Source: Solirubrobacterales bacterium
Lineage (GTDB): Bacteria > Actinomycetota > Thermoleophilia > Solirubrobacterales > 70-9
Length of the DNA stretch: 64,000 bases
Reading direction: 5' to 3'
NCBI GenBank assembly: GCA_017304845.1
Contig: JAFKLL010000011.1
Coordinates: 17,480-81,479, forward strand
Each line of letters begins with the position of its first letter. The stretch's first letter is position 1. This document shows positions 16,831 through 24,367 of this stretch, piece after piece. The position numbers and the translations under genes were made by a program. Under the pieces are notes generated by a model, which made no database searches, was not told where the DNA came from, and worked only from the letters and a program-made list of their open reading frames with translations.

Positions 16831-17742
16831 ATGCATACCGCCCCGAAGGCCGAGCTCGGCGCCGTCATCTCGACGCCGAGCCTGGCCGCCCCCACGGGTG
16901 ACGCCCTCGCCCGCCACTCCCGCCTGGCCGAGGAGGCCGGTGCGACCTCGCTATGGGTGGACGACCACCTGGCCCAGATCAGGGACTCGAGCTCGCCGTA
17001 CCCCTTCGCCTCCGACGGCGAGGCGACCTGGGAGGTCGACACCCCGATCTGGGAGTCGCTGACCTCGCTGGCCTTCATCGCCGCCGCCACCGAGCGGGCG
17101 ACGATCGGCACCGCGGTCCTGATCCTCCCGCAGCGCCACGTCATCGAGCTCGCCAAGACGACCGCCACCCTGGACGTCCTCAGCGGCGGACGGCTCGTGC
17201 TCGGCTGCGGCGTCGGCTGGCTCGCCGAGGAGATGGAGGCGCTGGGCTGGTCGTTCCACCGACGCGGCGCCCGCGCGAACGAGCAGCTCGATGCTCTGCG
17301 CGCCTGCTGGACCGGGCACCCGCCGCCGTTCGAGGGCGAGCACGTGACTCTTCCGGCGGGACTGGTCATGGAGCCGACGCCTCTCCAGCAGCCCGGTCCG
17401 CCGCTGCTGGTCGGAGGGATGAGCAAGGCGGCAAGACGCCGGGCCGCCGAGCGCGGCGACGGTTGGCTCGCCCTCGCCACCGCCGACACCTACGACACCG
17501 CCGAGCTCGCCGACCAGATCGGATCGGTCCGCGAGCTCCGCGCCGCCGGTCCGCGAGCGGCGGAGCCCTTCCGGGCCAGCTTCATCCTCGGCGACTGGCC
17601 GGAGGATCGCGACAGGCTGATCGCCCGCGCGATCGAGGCCGCCGAGCTGGGATTCGACGAGATCATCCTCGAGCCAGACTGGAGCGACCCGGACCTCTGC
17701 GCCACCACGATCGCCGAGGCGAAGGCGGCCCTCGACGGGTGA
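16831..17742 (+). CDS. LLM class (F420-type) oxidoreductase
   Basis: A 303-aa luciferase-like monooxygenase-fold protein. It shows LAEEAGATSLWVDDHL near the N-terminus, TERATIGTAVLILPQRHVIELAKTTATLD across two strands, and VLGCGVGWLAEEMEALG, all typical of the TIM-barrel LLM group. In actinobacteria these enzymes usually use F420 or flavin; the cofactor here is inferred. ATG 16831 is used; GTG 16813 is an in-frame alternative. It follows the acylase gene by 31 bp on the same strand and may belong to the same unit. Confidence 0.85.
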   Translation: MHTAPKAELGAVISTPSLAAPTGDALARHSRLAEEAGATSLWVDDHLAQIRDSSSPYPFASDGEATWEVDTPIWESLTSLAFIAAATERATIGTAVLILPQRHVIELAKTTATLDVLSGGRLVLGCGVGWLAEEMEALGWSFHRRGARANEQLDALRACWTGHPPPFEGEHVTLPAGLVMEPTPLQQPGPPLLVGGMSKAARRRAAERGDGWLALATADTYDTAELADQIGSVRELRAAGPRAAEPFRASFILGDWPEDRDRLIARAIEAAELGFDEIILEPDWSDPDLCATTIAEAKAALDG

Positions 17743-17797
17743 CCGCCGGGCGGGCGTCCCGTTGAAGCCCGGAGAAGTGGTGCGATATGTTCGGGAC

Positions 17798-19087
17798 ATG
17801 GCCGGCGGGGGCCAATTCGTCACTCGAACGATCGCTGTCGTGGCGGTCTCTCTCGGCCTGCTCGCCGGAGCCGAGGCCGCCTCGGCCTCCACCATCGTCT
17901 ACCAATGCGGCGGGTACGACGTCTGCGCGATCGACCCGGACACCGATGCCGGCCCGCGCCAGCTGACGACGGACGGTCGCGTTGCCGGGGTGACTCGGGA
18001 CGGAAAGACCGCGGCCTGGGTCGCTTCGAACCCGATCCGGATCGTGAAGGCGCCCCTCGCCGGCGGCGCCGAGACCGCCCTCTTCACCGGCGAGGTGTAC
18101 GACTACCCGCAGATCTCGCCGAACGGCAGCAAGGCGCTCTGGACCTGGTTCTTCGCCGGCTACGGCTGGTACACGTACGTCTACACCGGACCACCCGCGC
18201 CGCCGCCGGCGCCACAGTACCCGCCGGCAGTGGCCTCCTCGACCTACCAGACCACGGCCGGCTGGATGGGCGAGGAGCCGATCGTCACGCTGCGCGGAAA
18301 CGACTCCGGCACGCTCAAGGCTCAGATCTGCAAGGCGGTGGACGGCGGGCCGATGTGCGACACCTTGCTCGCCTCCGATCCGGACTCGCAGCTCTCCTTC
18401 CCCGATGCCTCACCGGACGGTTCGACCGTCGTCGCGATCCACGGCCCGGCGCCCTCCAGCTTCGGCACGCCGGTCGCCGGCACGATCGCGCTCTACTCGA
18501 CCCAGACCCACACGAGGATCCGGGACCTGATGCCCGGGGCGAGCGAGGACACCCACCCTGTCTTCTCCGCGGACGGCAAGCGGATCGCCTTCGAACGTGA
18601 CGGCGGGATCTGGGTGGTCGACGCAGCCGGCGGCGCCCCGCGAAGAGTCGCGACCGGGAACACGCCCTTCTGGGGAGGACCGAAGACCGTCCCGGGTGAT
18701 CCGGGTGACCCGACCGACCCCGGTGATCCGACCGATCCCGCCACTCCGGCCCTGAAGCTGAAAGTGCTCGGGAAGCCCCGGATCAAGACCCTGCTCGGGC
18801 CGGGCCTGCGCGTCCGGCTCTCCGGCGCTCCCGCCGGGAGGGCGACGGCGCGCCTCACCGTCTCGAGCAAGGTCGCCCGTCGGATCGGCCTCGGCAAGCG
18901 CCGGATCCTCGCCACCGCCACCTCCAAGTCCGGCGGGGCCGTCCGGGTCCTCCGCCTGCGGGCCAAGGGCCCCGTCGCCAGGAAGCTGCGCCGCTCCAAG
19001 CCCTTCGTAGCCACGGTCCAGGGCACCGTCAAGCCCGACGGCGGAGCTGCCCTGAAGGCGAAGAAGAACCTCCGCCTACGACGCTGA
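17798..19087 (+). CDS. secreted TolB-like beta-propeller protein
   Basis: A 429-aa exported protein. The ATG at 17798 gives a clean signal peptide ending AEAASA; GTG codons at 17777/17780 and TTG 17762 are possible upstream starts. PD40/TolB-type blades are visible in DYPQISPNGSKALW and HPVFSADGKRIAFERDGGIWVV. A Pro/Asp-rich linker of GDP-TDP repeats (about residues 309-322) leads to a Lys/Arg-rich C-terminal beta module, the kind seen on several secreted proteins here. Function unknown. A strong terminator follows 36 bp after the stop. Confidence 0.7.
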   Translation: MAGGGQFVTRTIAVVAVSLGLLAGAEAASASTIVYQCGGYDVCAIDPDTDAGPRQLTTDGRVAGVTRDGKTAAWVASNPIRIVKAPLAGGAETALFTGEVYDYPQISPNGSKALWTWFFAGYGWYTYVYTGPPAPPPAPQYPPAVASSTYQTTAGWMGEEPIVTLRGNDSGTLKAQICKAVDGGPMCDTLLASDPDSQLSFPDASPDGSTVVAIHGPAPSSFGTPVAGTIALYSTQTHTRIRDLMPGASEDTHPVFSADGKRIAFERDGGIWVVDAAGGAPRRVATGNTPFWGGPKTVPGDPGDPTDPGDPTDPATPALKLKVLGKPRIKTLLGPGLRVRLSGAPAGRATARLTVSSKVARRIGLGKRRILATATSKSGGAVRVLRLRAKGPVARKLRRSKPFVATVQGTVKPDGGAALKAKKNLRLRR

Positions 19088-19123
19088 CCTTCGCGCCGAC
19101 CTCGACGAAGGTGAACCAACGAG

Positions 19124-19151
19124 AAGCGGGGGCCGTTTCCGGCCCCCGCTT
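19124..19151 (+). terminator. strong intrinsic terminator
   Basis: AAGCGGGGGCC (19124-19134) and GGCCCCCGCTT (19141-19151) form a perfect stem, extended by one G-C pair to 12 bp around a 4-base loop, and followed by TT. It is placed right after the beta-propeller gene and before the end of the convergent CocE-like gene, so it can stop transcription from both sides. Confidence 0.85.
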
Positions 19152-19172
19152 TCATCGTGGTGTCTGACCCGA

Positions 19173-19361
19173 TCAGCCGCCGTTGGAGGCCGGCTGATAC
19201 GTGCGGTTGGGCTCGCCGCGGAGCGCCGTCGGGGCGGGCAGGTCATGACCTGGCTCGCCGACCGGCGGGGCTTCGACGCCCGGGATCACGGGCAGAACCA
19301 GCTTCGACGGGGTGGCCCCACCGATCTGGATCGTGTTGACCGCGGTGCCGTCATCGATCGG
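19173..19361 (-). pseudogene. detached 3' end of the CocE/NonD hydrolase gene
   Basis: In the frame next to the main hydrolase frame, this segment encodes IDDGTAVNTIQIGGATPSKL followed by VLPVIPGVEAPPVG, the normal end of a CocE/NonD beta-sandwich, where FDT-x-DDG is followed by strands ending in LVLPVIP. It joins the main frame at about 19352-19364 (TTCCGATCGATGAC on the coding strand). Compared with the family, about 20-25 codons between HMFR and IDDG are missing as well as the frame, so this looks like a small deletion not divisible by three. An assembly error is the alternative. Confidence 0.6.
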
Positions 19362-21916
19362 AACATGTGCGCGACCGGGAAGATCGGCACTCGCACCTCG
19401 CTGAACTGGCCCGCGGGCAGGTCCGCCCCGTCCGCTTCGAGATGCGTCGGAACCGGCATCAGCGCCGTCGACTTGGCGGTGTCGAGCTTCCGGTGGGAAG
19501 CACGCAGCCAACCGGACTGGACGTACGTCTCGTTGCCGTCCGGCCTGACCTCGGTGATCGCGACCTGGATGTCCGTGTCGGGCGCCGTGGACTTGAGCTG
19601 AAGGTCCAGGCTCGAAGGCCCGGCGATCAGCGTGTCCTCGGAGAGCGCGTCGGTGGTGAAGCCCAGGCCCTTGCCAGCCGGCAGAGGCTGCCAGTTGTAC
19701 GGGGGCTGAGCCTTCCAGGCGTCGGCGTCACCCGATCCGGGCAGCGTCTGCTTCGGTCGGGCCGACGGGTCGGCGGTGTAGCTCTCCTCGTCCGTGCCCG
19801 AAGGCGCGGTCTGCTCGAGCTCGCCGCTGTCACCCAGGTAGTAGTTCACCGCCTGGGTGTTCGGCACCGGCCAGTCGGGCAGGTCGATCTCCCAGTTGGC
19901 GCCGATCCCGCCCAGTGCCGGAGCACCCGGGTTCGGGTCGGACGGTCCCTGGACGGTCGCCGCACCGTTGTCCATCAGCAGGCGGAGCCGCGGCGTGTTC
20001 GCCTTGAAGTCCGCCTTCGCCTGAGCGACGCTGGTGTAGGTGCAGCCCGGGATGCCACTGGACACCGGGCAGTACTTCGACTCCTGGACCGGCAGGGCCG
20101 GCGCGTCAGCCAGCTGCCCGTAGAGCATCGGGCTCAGGCTGGTCAGGAGGCCGGGCATCTCCGGCAGCTTGTCCGCGACGAACAGGTTGATGAAATCAGC
20201 CCAGTCCGTGATCACGCTCGGACCGAGCGAGTCGACGTGGACTCCGTTCTGGAGCATGTACCAGACGTTCGGGTTGTCCTTCAACCCGGCCAGCGCGTTG
20301 CCGAACTGGCCGCCGGTCTGCTCGTCCTGGAAGGAACCGACGAGGAAGACGGGCACGTCCACCTTCGCCAGCCACTTGCCGGGCGAGCGGTTCTCGAAGA
20401 CCCCCGGCGTGCGGTACGGGTTGTCTTCGATCATCTGGAAGACGTCCCGGGTCTGCAGCCGCAGGTTCTGGTTGTCGAGGCAGTGCTGCTTCTGCTCCTC
20501 GCGGAGCGTGGGGTCGGTGATGTCCGGGTCGCCGGTGGTGCTCATGACCCGAGCCCACTGCTGACCACCGTCCGGCGTCGGCTTGGCGTCGTTGACGCGG
20601 TCGGTCACCCAACTGAGGGCGAAGCCCTGGTTGAAGATGCCGCCCGGGTAGCCGGTGCCGGTGTAGATGTCGGTGGTCACCGACATCGGGGCGATCGCCG
20701 CCAGGTGAGGCGGACGGGTGCCACCCGCGAACAGCTGGCTGATCCCCGAGTAGGAGATCCCCACCAGACCGACCTTGCCGGTCGACCAACTCTGGTTGGC
20801 GACGGTCTCGACCATGTCGTAGCCGTCGTAGGTGGTCGGCAGGTCGAACAGCCCGTAGGCGCCGCCGGAGCAGCCGGTGCCGCGCATCTGCACGGAGACC
20901 GAGGCGAAGCCGGCCTGCGGGGCGATCAGGGCGCCGACCGCGGTCGACGTGTCCGGGGCGAGCGGGTCGCCGCCGGTGAGCACCGCCTGGAGCAGGTCGT
21001 GCGGGCCGGCGGTGCCGTACCCGGAGTGCTCGATGACGGTCGGGAACGGGCCGTCGGCGAGCGTCTTGCCCGGGGGCAGACGCACCGTCATCGCCAGCTC
21101 GATGCCGTCACGCATCGTCACGTAGTTGAGGCCCTCGTGCAGGGTCTTGCCGTCGTAGAAGGACTGCGGCGGGTTCTCGTCGACATCCAGCACCTCGAAC
21201 TTGTCGGTGCCGAGCACGGTCTTGTCGTCGACCACCGTGCGGACCGAGTATCCGTCGCCCGGGGGCACCTCGTAGAAGATCTTCGAGCCGTAGCTGTCGG
21301 CGGTGCCGGTGGCGACCACCTGCTCGTCGTCGTTGATCAGCATCAGGGTTTGGCCTTCCTGAGCGCCGGTGACGTAGGCGTCACCAACCGAGCCTCGACC
21401 CTCGTAGGGGGCCTTCTCGGTACGCCTCGGCGCCAGGTGCGACAGCGCCTCGTTGTAGGCCTTCTCGGCTTCCTGCACGCAGGCGGCCGACTGCTGCTTC
21501 AGCTTTGCGATCGGGCTCTTGGCCTGGCGGAGCTGCGTCCGGGCCTTGCGGAGATTACGCTGGGCCTTCCGGGCACGCTGCTTGGCCTTGCGGAGCTGCT
21601 TCTTGGCCTTCCGGGTCAGCTTGGCGCTGTGGCGGGCACGCGCCTTCTTGGCCTTCTTCTTGGCCTTCTTGACCTTGTTGTTGGCCAGCCTGGCGCTCTT
21701 GCTGGTCCGCTTGACCTTGCCGTTGGCCTGGTTGACCTTCTGCGTGGCCCGGGTCAGCGGCGCCTTGCACTCCTGCGTCTTCTGCTGCAGCTGCTGGTCC
21801 AGCTGCTCGTACTTGTCCGCGGCTGCCGCCCCGGAAGCACTGAAAGCGCCCAGCAAGACGATCGCGGCCAACGCCATAAGCGTGGCCACAAGCCTTGATT
21901 CGGCTCGATTCTTCAC
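19286..21916 (-). CDS. secreted CocE/NonD (S15-like) hydrolase, 3' end frameshifted
   Basis: An 876-aa exported hydrolase of the CocE/NonD, X-Pro dipeptidyl-peptidase-like group. Residues 8-33 are a signal peptide. Residues about 55-150 are a very Lys/Arg/Ala-rich coiled coil. The alpha/beta hydrolase domain has YVTMRDGIELAMTVRLP, IEHSGYG, VSVQMRGTGCSGG and the nucleophile elbow VGLVGISYSGISQ near residue 390. The C-terminal jelly-roll domain reads normally to VPIFPVAHMFR and then turns into an unrelated Arg/Ser-rich tail of about 20 residues. The lost continuation is present in another frame downstream (19173-19361). So the protein lacks the last part of its beta-sandwich. Whether it is still active is unknown; the 800 residues before are intact. 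Confidence 0.72.
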   Translation of the reverse strand: MKNRAESRLVATLMALAAIVLLGAFSASGAAAADKYEQLDQQLQQKTQECKAPLTRATQKVNQANGKVKRTSKSARLANNKVKKAKKKAKKARARHSAKLTRKAKKQLRKAKQRARKAQRNLRKARTQLRQAKSPIAKLKQQSAACVQEAEKAYNEALSHLAPRRTEKAPYEGRGSVGDAYVTGAQEGQTLMLINDDEQVVATGTADSYGSKIFYEVPPGDGYSVRTVVDDKTVLGTDKFEVLDVDENPPQSFYDGKTLHEGLNYVTMRDGIELAMTVRLPPGKTLADGPFPTVIEHSGYGTAGPHDLLQAVLTGGDPLAPDTSTAVGALIAPQAGFASVSVQMRGTGCSGGAYGLFDLPTTYDGYDMVETVANQSWSTGKVGLVGISYSGISQLFAGGTRPPHLAAIAPMSVTTDIYTGTGYPGGIFNQGFALSWVTDRVNDAKPTPDGGQQWARVMSTTGDPDITDPTLREEQKQHCLDNQNLRLQTRDVFQMIEDNPYRTPGVFENRSPGKWLAKVDVPVFLVGSFQDEQTGGQFGNALAGLKDNPNVWYMLQNGVHVDSLGPSVITDWADFINLFVADKLPEMPGLLTSLSPMLYGQLADAPALPVQESKYCPVSSGIPGCTYTSVAQAKADFKANTPRLRLLMDNGAATVQGPSDPNPGAPALGGIGANWEIDLPDWPVPNTQAVNYYLGDSGELEQTAPSGTDEESYTADPSARPKQTLPGSGDADAWKAQPPYNWQPLPAGKGLGFTTDALSEDTLIAGPSSLDLQLKSTAPDTDIQVAITEVRPDGNETYVQSGWLRASHRKLDTAKSTALMPVPTHLEADGADLPAGQFSEVRVPIFPVAHMFRSMTAPRSTRSRSVGPPRRSWFCP

Positions 21917-22030
21917 TCTCTCCCACTCCTCTGTCTCCCCGGCAAGGCCCCATTGGCCCGTCGCTCTTTATGCGCCCGCCCGCCGTGGCGTCGAGTGCGT
22001 TGCCGTGAGTTTCAAAAACGCGACAGTTCA

Positions 22031-22061
22031 AGGATAGTCAAAAATGCTCAGGATTTGTCAA
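22031..22061 (-). promoter_or_regulatory. candidate promoter of the CocE-like gene
   Basis: On the minus strand TTGACA (22061-22056) is followed 19 bp later by TATCCT (22036-22031), about 115 bp upstream of the hydrolase start. The spacing is long for a sigma-70 type promoter. The 231-bp stretch 21917-22147 is otherwise AT-richer and holds no gene. Confidence 0.35.
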
Positions 22062-22147
22062 CCAATGGGTACCGATGAGTTTCACGGAGCCCGATCGTCT
22101 GAGCTTTTGACGGCCCAGGAGCCGTCTCGAGCAAACGAAAGGAAACC

Positions 22148-22999
22148 GTGAAATCGACGATCATCGAGGCGAATGGCGTGCAGCTCGGTGTCGAGCGCTT
22201 CGGCGACCCGACGGCGCCGCTGGTTCTCCTCGCGGGCGGGACGACGATGCTCTCCTGGCCCGACGCGCTCTGCGAAGCGTTGGCCGCCGAGGGGCGTCAT
22301 GTCGTGCGGTACGACCTCCGGGACAGTGGCGCCTCGACCACCGTCGACCCCGAGGCTCCCGCCTATACGCTGCGCGATCTCGCGGCCGATGCCGCAGCGC
22401 TCGCCCGCGAGCTCGACGACCGGCCGGCGCACCTGGCCGGCATCGGCGTCGGCGGGATGGTCGCCCAGGTCGCCGCGCTCGACTACCCGGAGGCGTTCTC
22501 GGCCCTGACCCTCGTCGGCACGCGAGCGGTCGCACCGGGGCGGGTCGACGAGGATCTGCCCGACCATGACGCGGCGACGATGGGCCCGCTGTTCTCGCAT
22601 CCGAAACCGGACTGGTCCGACCGGGCAGCGGTGGTGGAGTTCGCGGCGGCCGGAGCGGAGGCGCTCGGCAACGACCCCGCCATCGCGGGTGAGACGGCGG
22701 GGCGCGTCTGGGATCGCACGCCGAGCGCCGAGCCGGCGGTCCAGGCCGCCAATCAGCTGGGCATGGTGTTCGCCAAGCTCAACTGCCGTCCGCGCTGGCG
22801 CGAGCGCCTGCCCGAGCTCGAGGTCCCGACGCTGGTGGTCCATGGCCGCCGCGACCCGTTCTTCCCGGTCGGCAACGGCGAGGCGCTCGCGAAAGAGATC
22901 CCTGGCGCCCGGCTGCTGGTGCTGGAGCAGGCCTCGACCGCGATCCCCGAGGGGGAGGTCGATCGGGTCGCCGAGGCGATGGCCGGGCTGACCGGGTGA
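22148..22999 (+). CDS. alpha/beta-hydrolase-fold protein lacking catalytic Ser and His
   Basis: A 283-aa protein with the layout of the short alpha/beta hydrolases (VLLAGGTTMLSWPDAL, VVRYDLRDSGAST, PTLVVHGRRDPFFPV). GTG start with AAAGGA before it. The nucleophile elbow, normally G-x-S-x-G, reads G98-I-G100-V-G102, so the Ser is a Gly. The usual GHAxP motif that carries the catalytic His reads S263-T264-A-I-P, so the His is a Thr. The third member, Asp in GRRDP, remains. Most likely a non-hydrolytic member, such as a binding or signalling protein. Neighbours give no hint of a ligand. Confidence 0.78.
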   Translation: MKSTIIEANGVQLGVERFGDPTAPLVLLAGGTTMLSWPDALCEALAAEGRHVVRYDLRDSGASTTVDPEAPAYTLRDLAADAAALARELDDRPAHLAGIGVGGMVAQVAALDYPEAFSALTLVGTRAVAPGRVDEDLPDHDAATMGPLFSHPKPDWSDRAAVVEFAAAGAEALGNDPAIAGETAGRVWDRTPSAEPAVQAANQLGMVFAKLNCRPRWRERLPELEVPTLVVHGRRDPFFPVGNGEALAKEIPGARLLVLEQASTAIPEGEVDRVAEAMAGLTG

Positions 23000-23023
23000 T
23001 CCCGGTCGCGAGGCGCTAGCCCG

Positions 23024-23629
23024 TCACTCGGACCGGCGGTAGCGGATGTGCGTGGCGAGCCGCGAGTGGAGCACCTCGACCGGCTCGAACCCGAAGGACT
23101 CGATCCCGTCGAACAGCCGCTCGCCGGAGCCGAGCAGGACGGGGGCCACATCGAGCGTGAGCTCGTCGATCACCCCGGCGGCGAGGGCCTGGCGGACGGT
23201 CGAGGCGCCGCCGGCGATATCGACGCCGTCCTCGCCGGCCGCCTCGCTCGCCTGCGCGTAGGCGGCGTCGAAGCCCTCGGTGACGAAGTGGAAGCTGGTG
23301 CCGCCCTCCATCTCGACCGGGTCGCGGGCATGGTGGGTAAGCACGAAGACGGGTGCGTGGTAGGGCGGCTCGGGGCCCCACCATCCGTCCCACGCCTCGT
23401 CCCACTCGCCGCGGATCGGGCCGAACATGTTGCGGCCCATGACGTAGGCCCCGCGCGGCCGCATGAGCCAACTCTCGGCGATCGCGTCGGCCTCGTTCTC
23501 CCGCTCGTCGCCGAGATGCCATTCATGAACGTCCCGGCCGCCCTTGCCCAACGGATTGTCCCGACTCTGGTCGGGCCCGGCGACGAAACCGTCGAGCGAG
23601 ATCGACATGTGGCAGGTGGTGTCAGACAT
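23024..23629 (-). CDS. dihydrofolate reductase family (RibD_C) protein
   Basis: A 201-aa protein of the RibD C-terminal domain family. It begins with MSISLDGFVAGPDQ, contains AYVMGRNMFGPIRG and a nucleotide-binding GGASTVRQALAAGVIDELTL segment, and ends in LLGSGERLFDGIESFGF, all typical of this NADPH-dependent reductase fold. These stand-alone proteins are seldom tested and their substrates are mostly unknown. It ends 24 bp from the convergent alpha/beta-hydrolase gene and is the last host gene before the island. Confidence 0.87.
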   Translation of the reverse strand: MSDTTCHMSISLDGFVAGPDQSRDNPLGKGGRDVHEWHLGDERENEADAIAESWLMRPRGAYVMGRNMFGPIRGEWDEAWDGWWGPEPPYHAPVFVLTHHARDPVEMEGGTSFHFVTEGFDAAYAQASEAAGEDGVDIAGGASTVRQALAAGVIDELTLDVAPVLLGSGERLFDGIESFGFEPVEVLHSRLATHIRYRRSE

Positions 23630-23863
23630 CGGCGGCCTCCAATCGGCTGCGGTTCGAGAGCGTCAGCACCGTACCGCACGGGTGCTCGCCGCCCGGCGAT
23701 TGCGCGACCGGAGCCCGAGGCGATCCGCCGCCTGCGTCTGAAGCCAACCTTGCACTGATAGTCGCCCGACCGTGGCCCCAACTCGTCCGAGACCCGCGCC
23801 CGCCGGATCGGTCAGCGGCGCACCCGATAGCGCAGGTGGAGCACTCCTCTCCTCTTCCTGCAC

Positions 23864-23907
23864 GATGGAGCCAGCCGGGATCGAACCGGCGACCTCCTGC
23901 TTGCAAA
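23864..23907 (-). repeat. left att site: stranded 3' half of tRNA-Ala
   Basis: On the minus strand this is the anticodon-to-acceptor half of a tRNA-Ala(TGC), ending TGGCTCCA. It matches 42 of 44 bases of 35739-35782. The two differences are a paired change in the T-stem (C-G here, T-A at the right copy), so both would fold. The 5' half of the tRNA is missing here. It is the host's original 3' end left after integration. Confidence 0.85.
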
Positions 23908-23989
23908 CCGTGTTACTCGGTGACCATAAATCCCCAAGAAATAGGCTATTTGCAGGGATTTTACCCTAAGTCCGAACAGGCCCATCTAC

Positions 23990-24052
23990 CACTTAAGTGC
24001 CCGAATATGCGCCGATATGCGTGGGTTGCTGGCACTAACGGCCTTTAGTGCC
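23990..24052. repeat. left-end arm-type repeats and palindromes
   Basis: CACTTAAGTG (23990-23999) is a 10-bp palindrome. Two tandem GAATATGCGC/CGATATGCG units (24003-24021) follow. Then GGCACTAA (24031-24038) and TTAGTGCC (24045-24052) form a perfect inverted repeat. Similar GATATGCG units in the opposite orientation and a GCACTAGTGC palindrome occur near the right end, so these are likely integrase or excisionase binding sites. Confidence 0.5.
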
Positions 24053-24367
24053 CGGTTTTCGTGCCGCCAGCCTCGACGGTTTGAATTCCCTGCTGGCCTG
24101 GCTATCTGAGAAGCCGAACGAACTCGTCCCAGCTGAGACCGGTGGCCACAAATGCTGGAAAGCGTTCCGCTCTTGACCTCGTGGTTGTCGGGAACCGGCG
24201 CTGGGATCGCGTCCGAGGTCCCCGCCAGTACCCAGCCTCCTCCTATGGAGTCAGCTTTCCGATCACCACGAACGTCCGTCGCTTGGCATATGACAAGCTA
24301 GCCATAGAGAAAGAGTCTCGGGAAGGAATTCCCAGTCGATTCTGAAGGGATAGGGGCTGCGTTGGAA
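24053..24367. other. non-coding stretch before the ATPase gene
   Basis: This stretch between the left-end repeats and the ATPase start holds no convincing gene. A 67-codon open frame at 24142-24345 has no recognisable family and no ribosome site. TTTTC directly after the inverted repeat at 24031-24052 could make that repeat a weak terminator. The ATPase promoter should be here, but I cannot point to it. Confidence 0.4.

Noticed and set aside
12698..17062. A 1454-codon plus-strand frame over three genes
   Set aside because: Out of frame with the ligase, acylase and LLM genes, all of which have clear motifs; Arg/Gly/Pro-rich translation is typical of a GC shadow.
18703..18744. Short GAC/CCG-rich tandem repeats in the beta-propeller gene
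   Set aside because: They encode a GDP-TDP protein linker in frame and are not an independent repeat element or CRISPR.
24142..24345. A 67-codon gene between the left att and the ATPase
   Set aside because: No family, no ribosome site, and the opposite frame is equally open; treated as non-coding.
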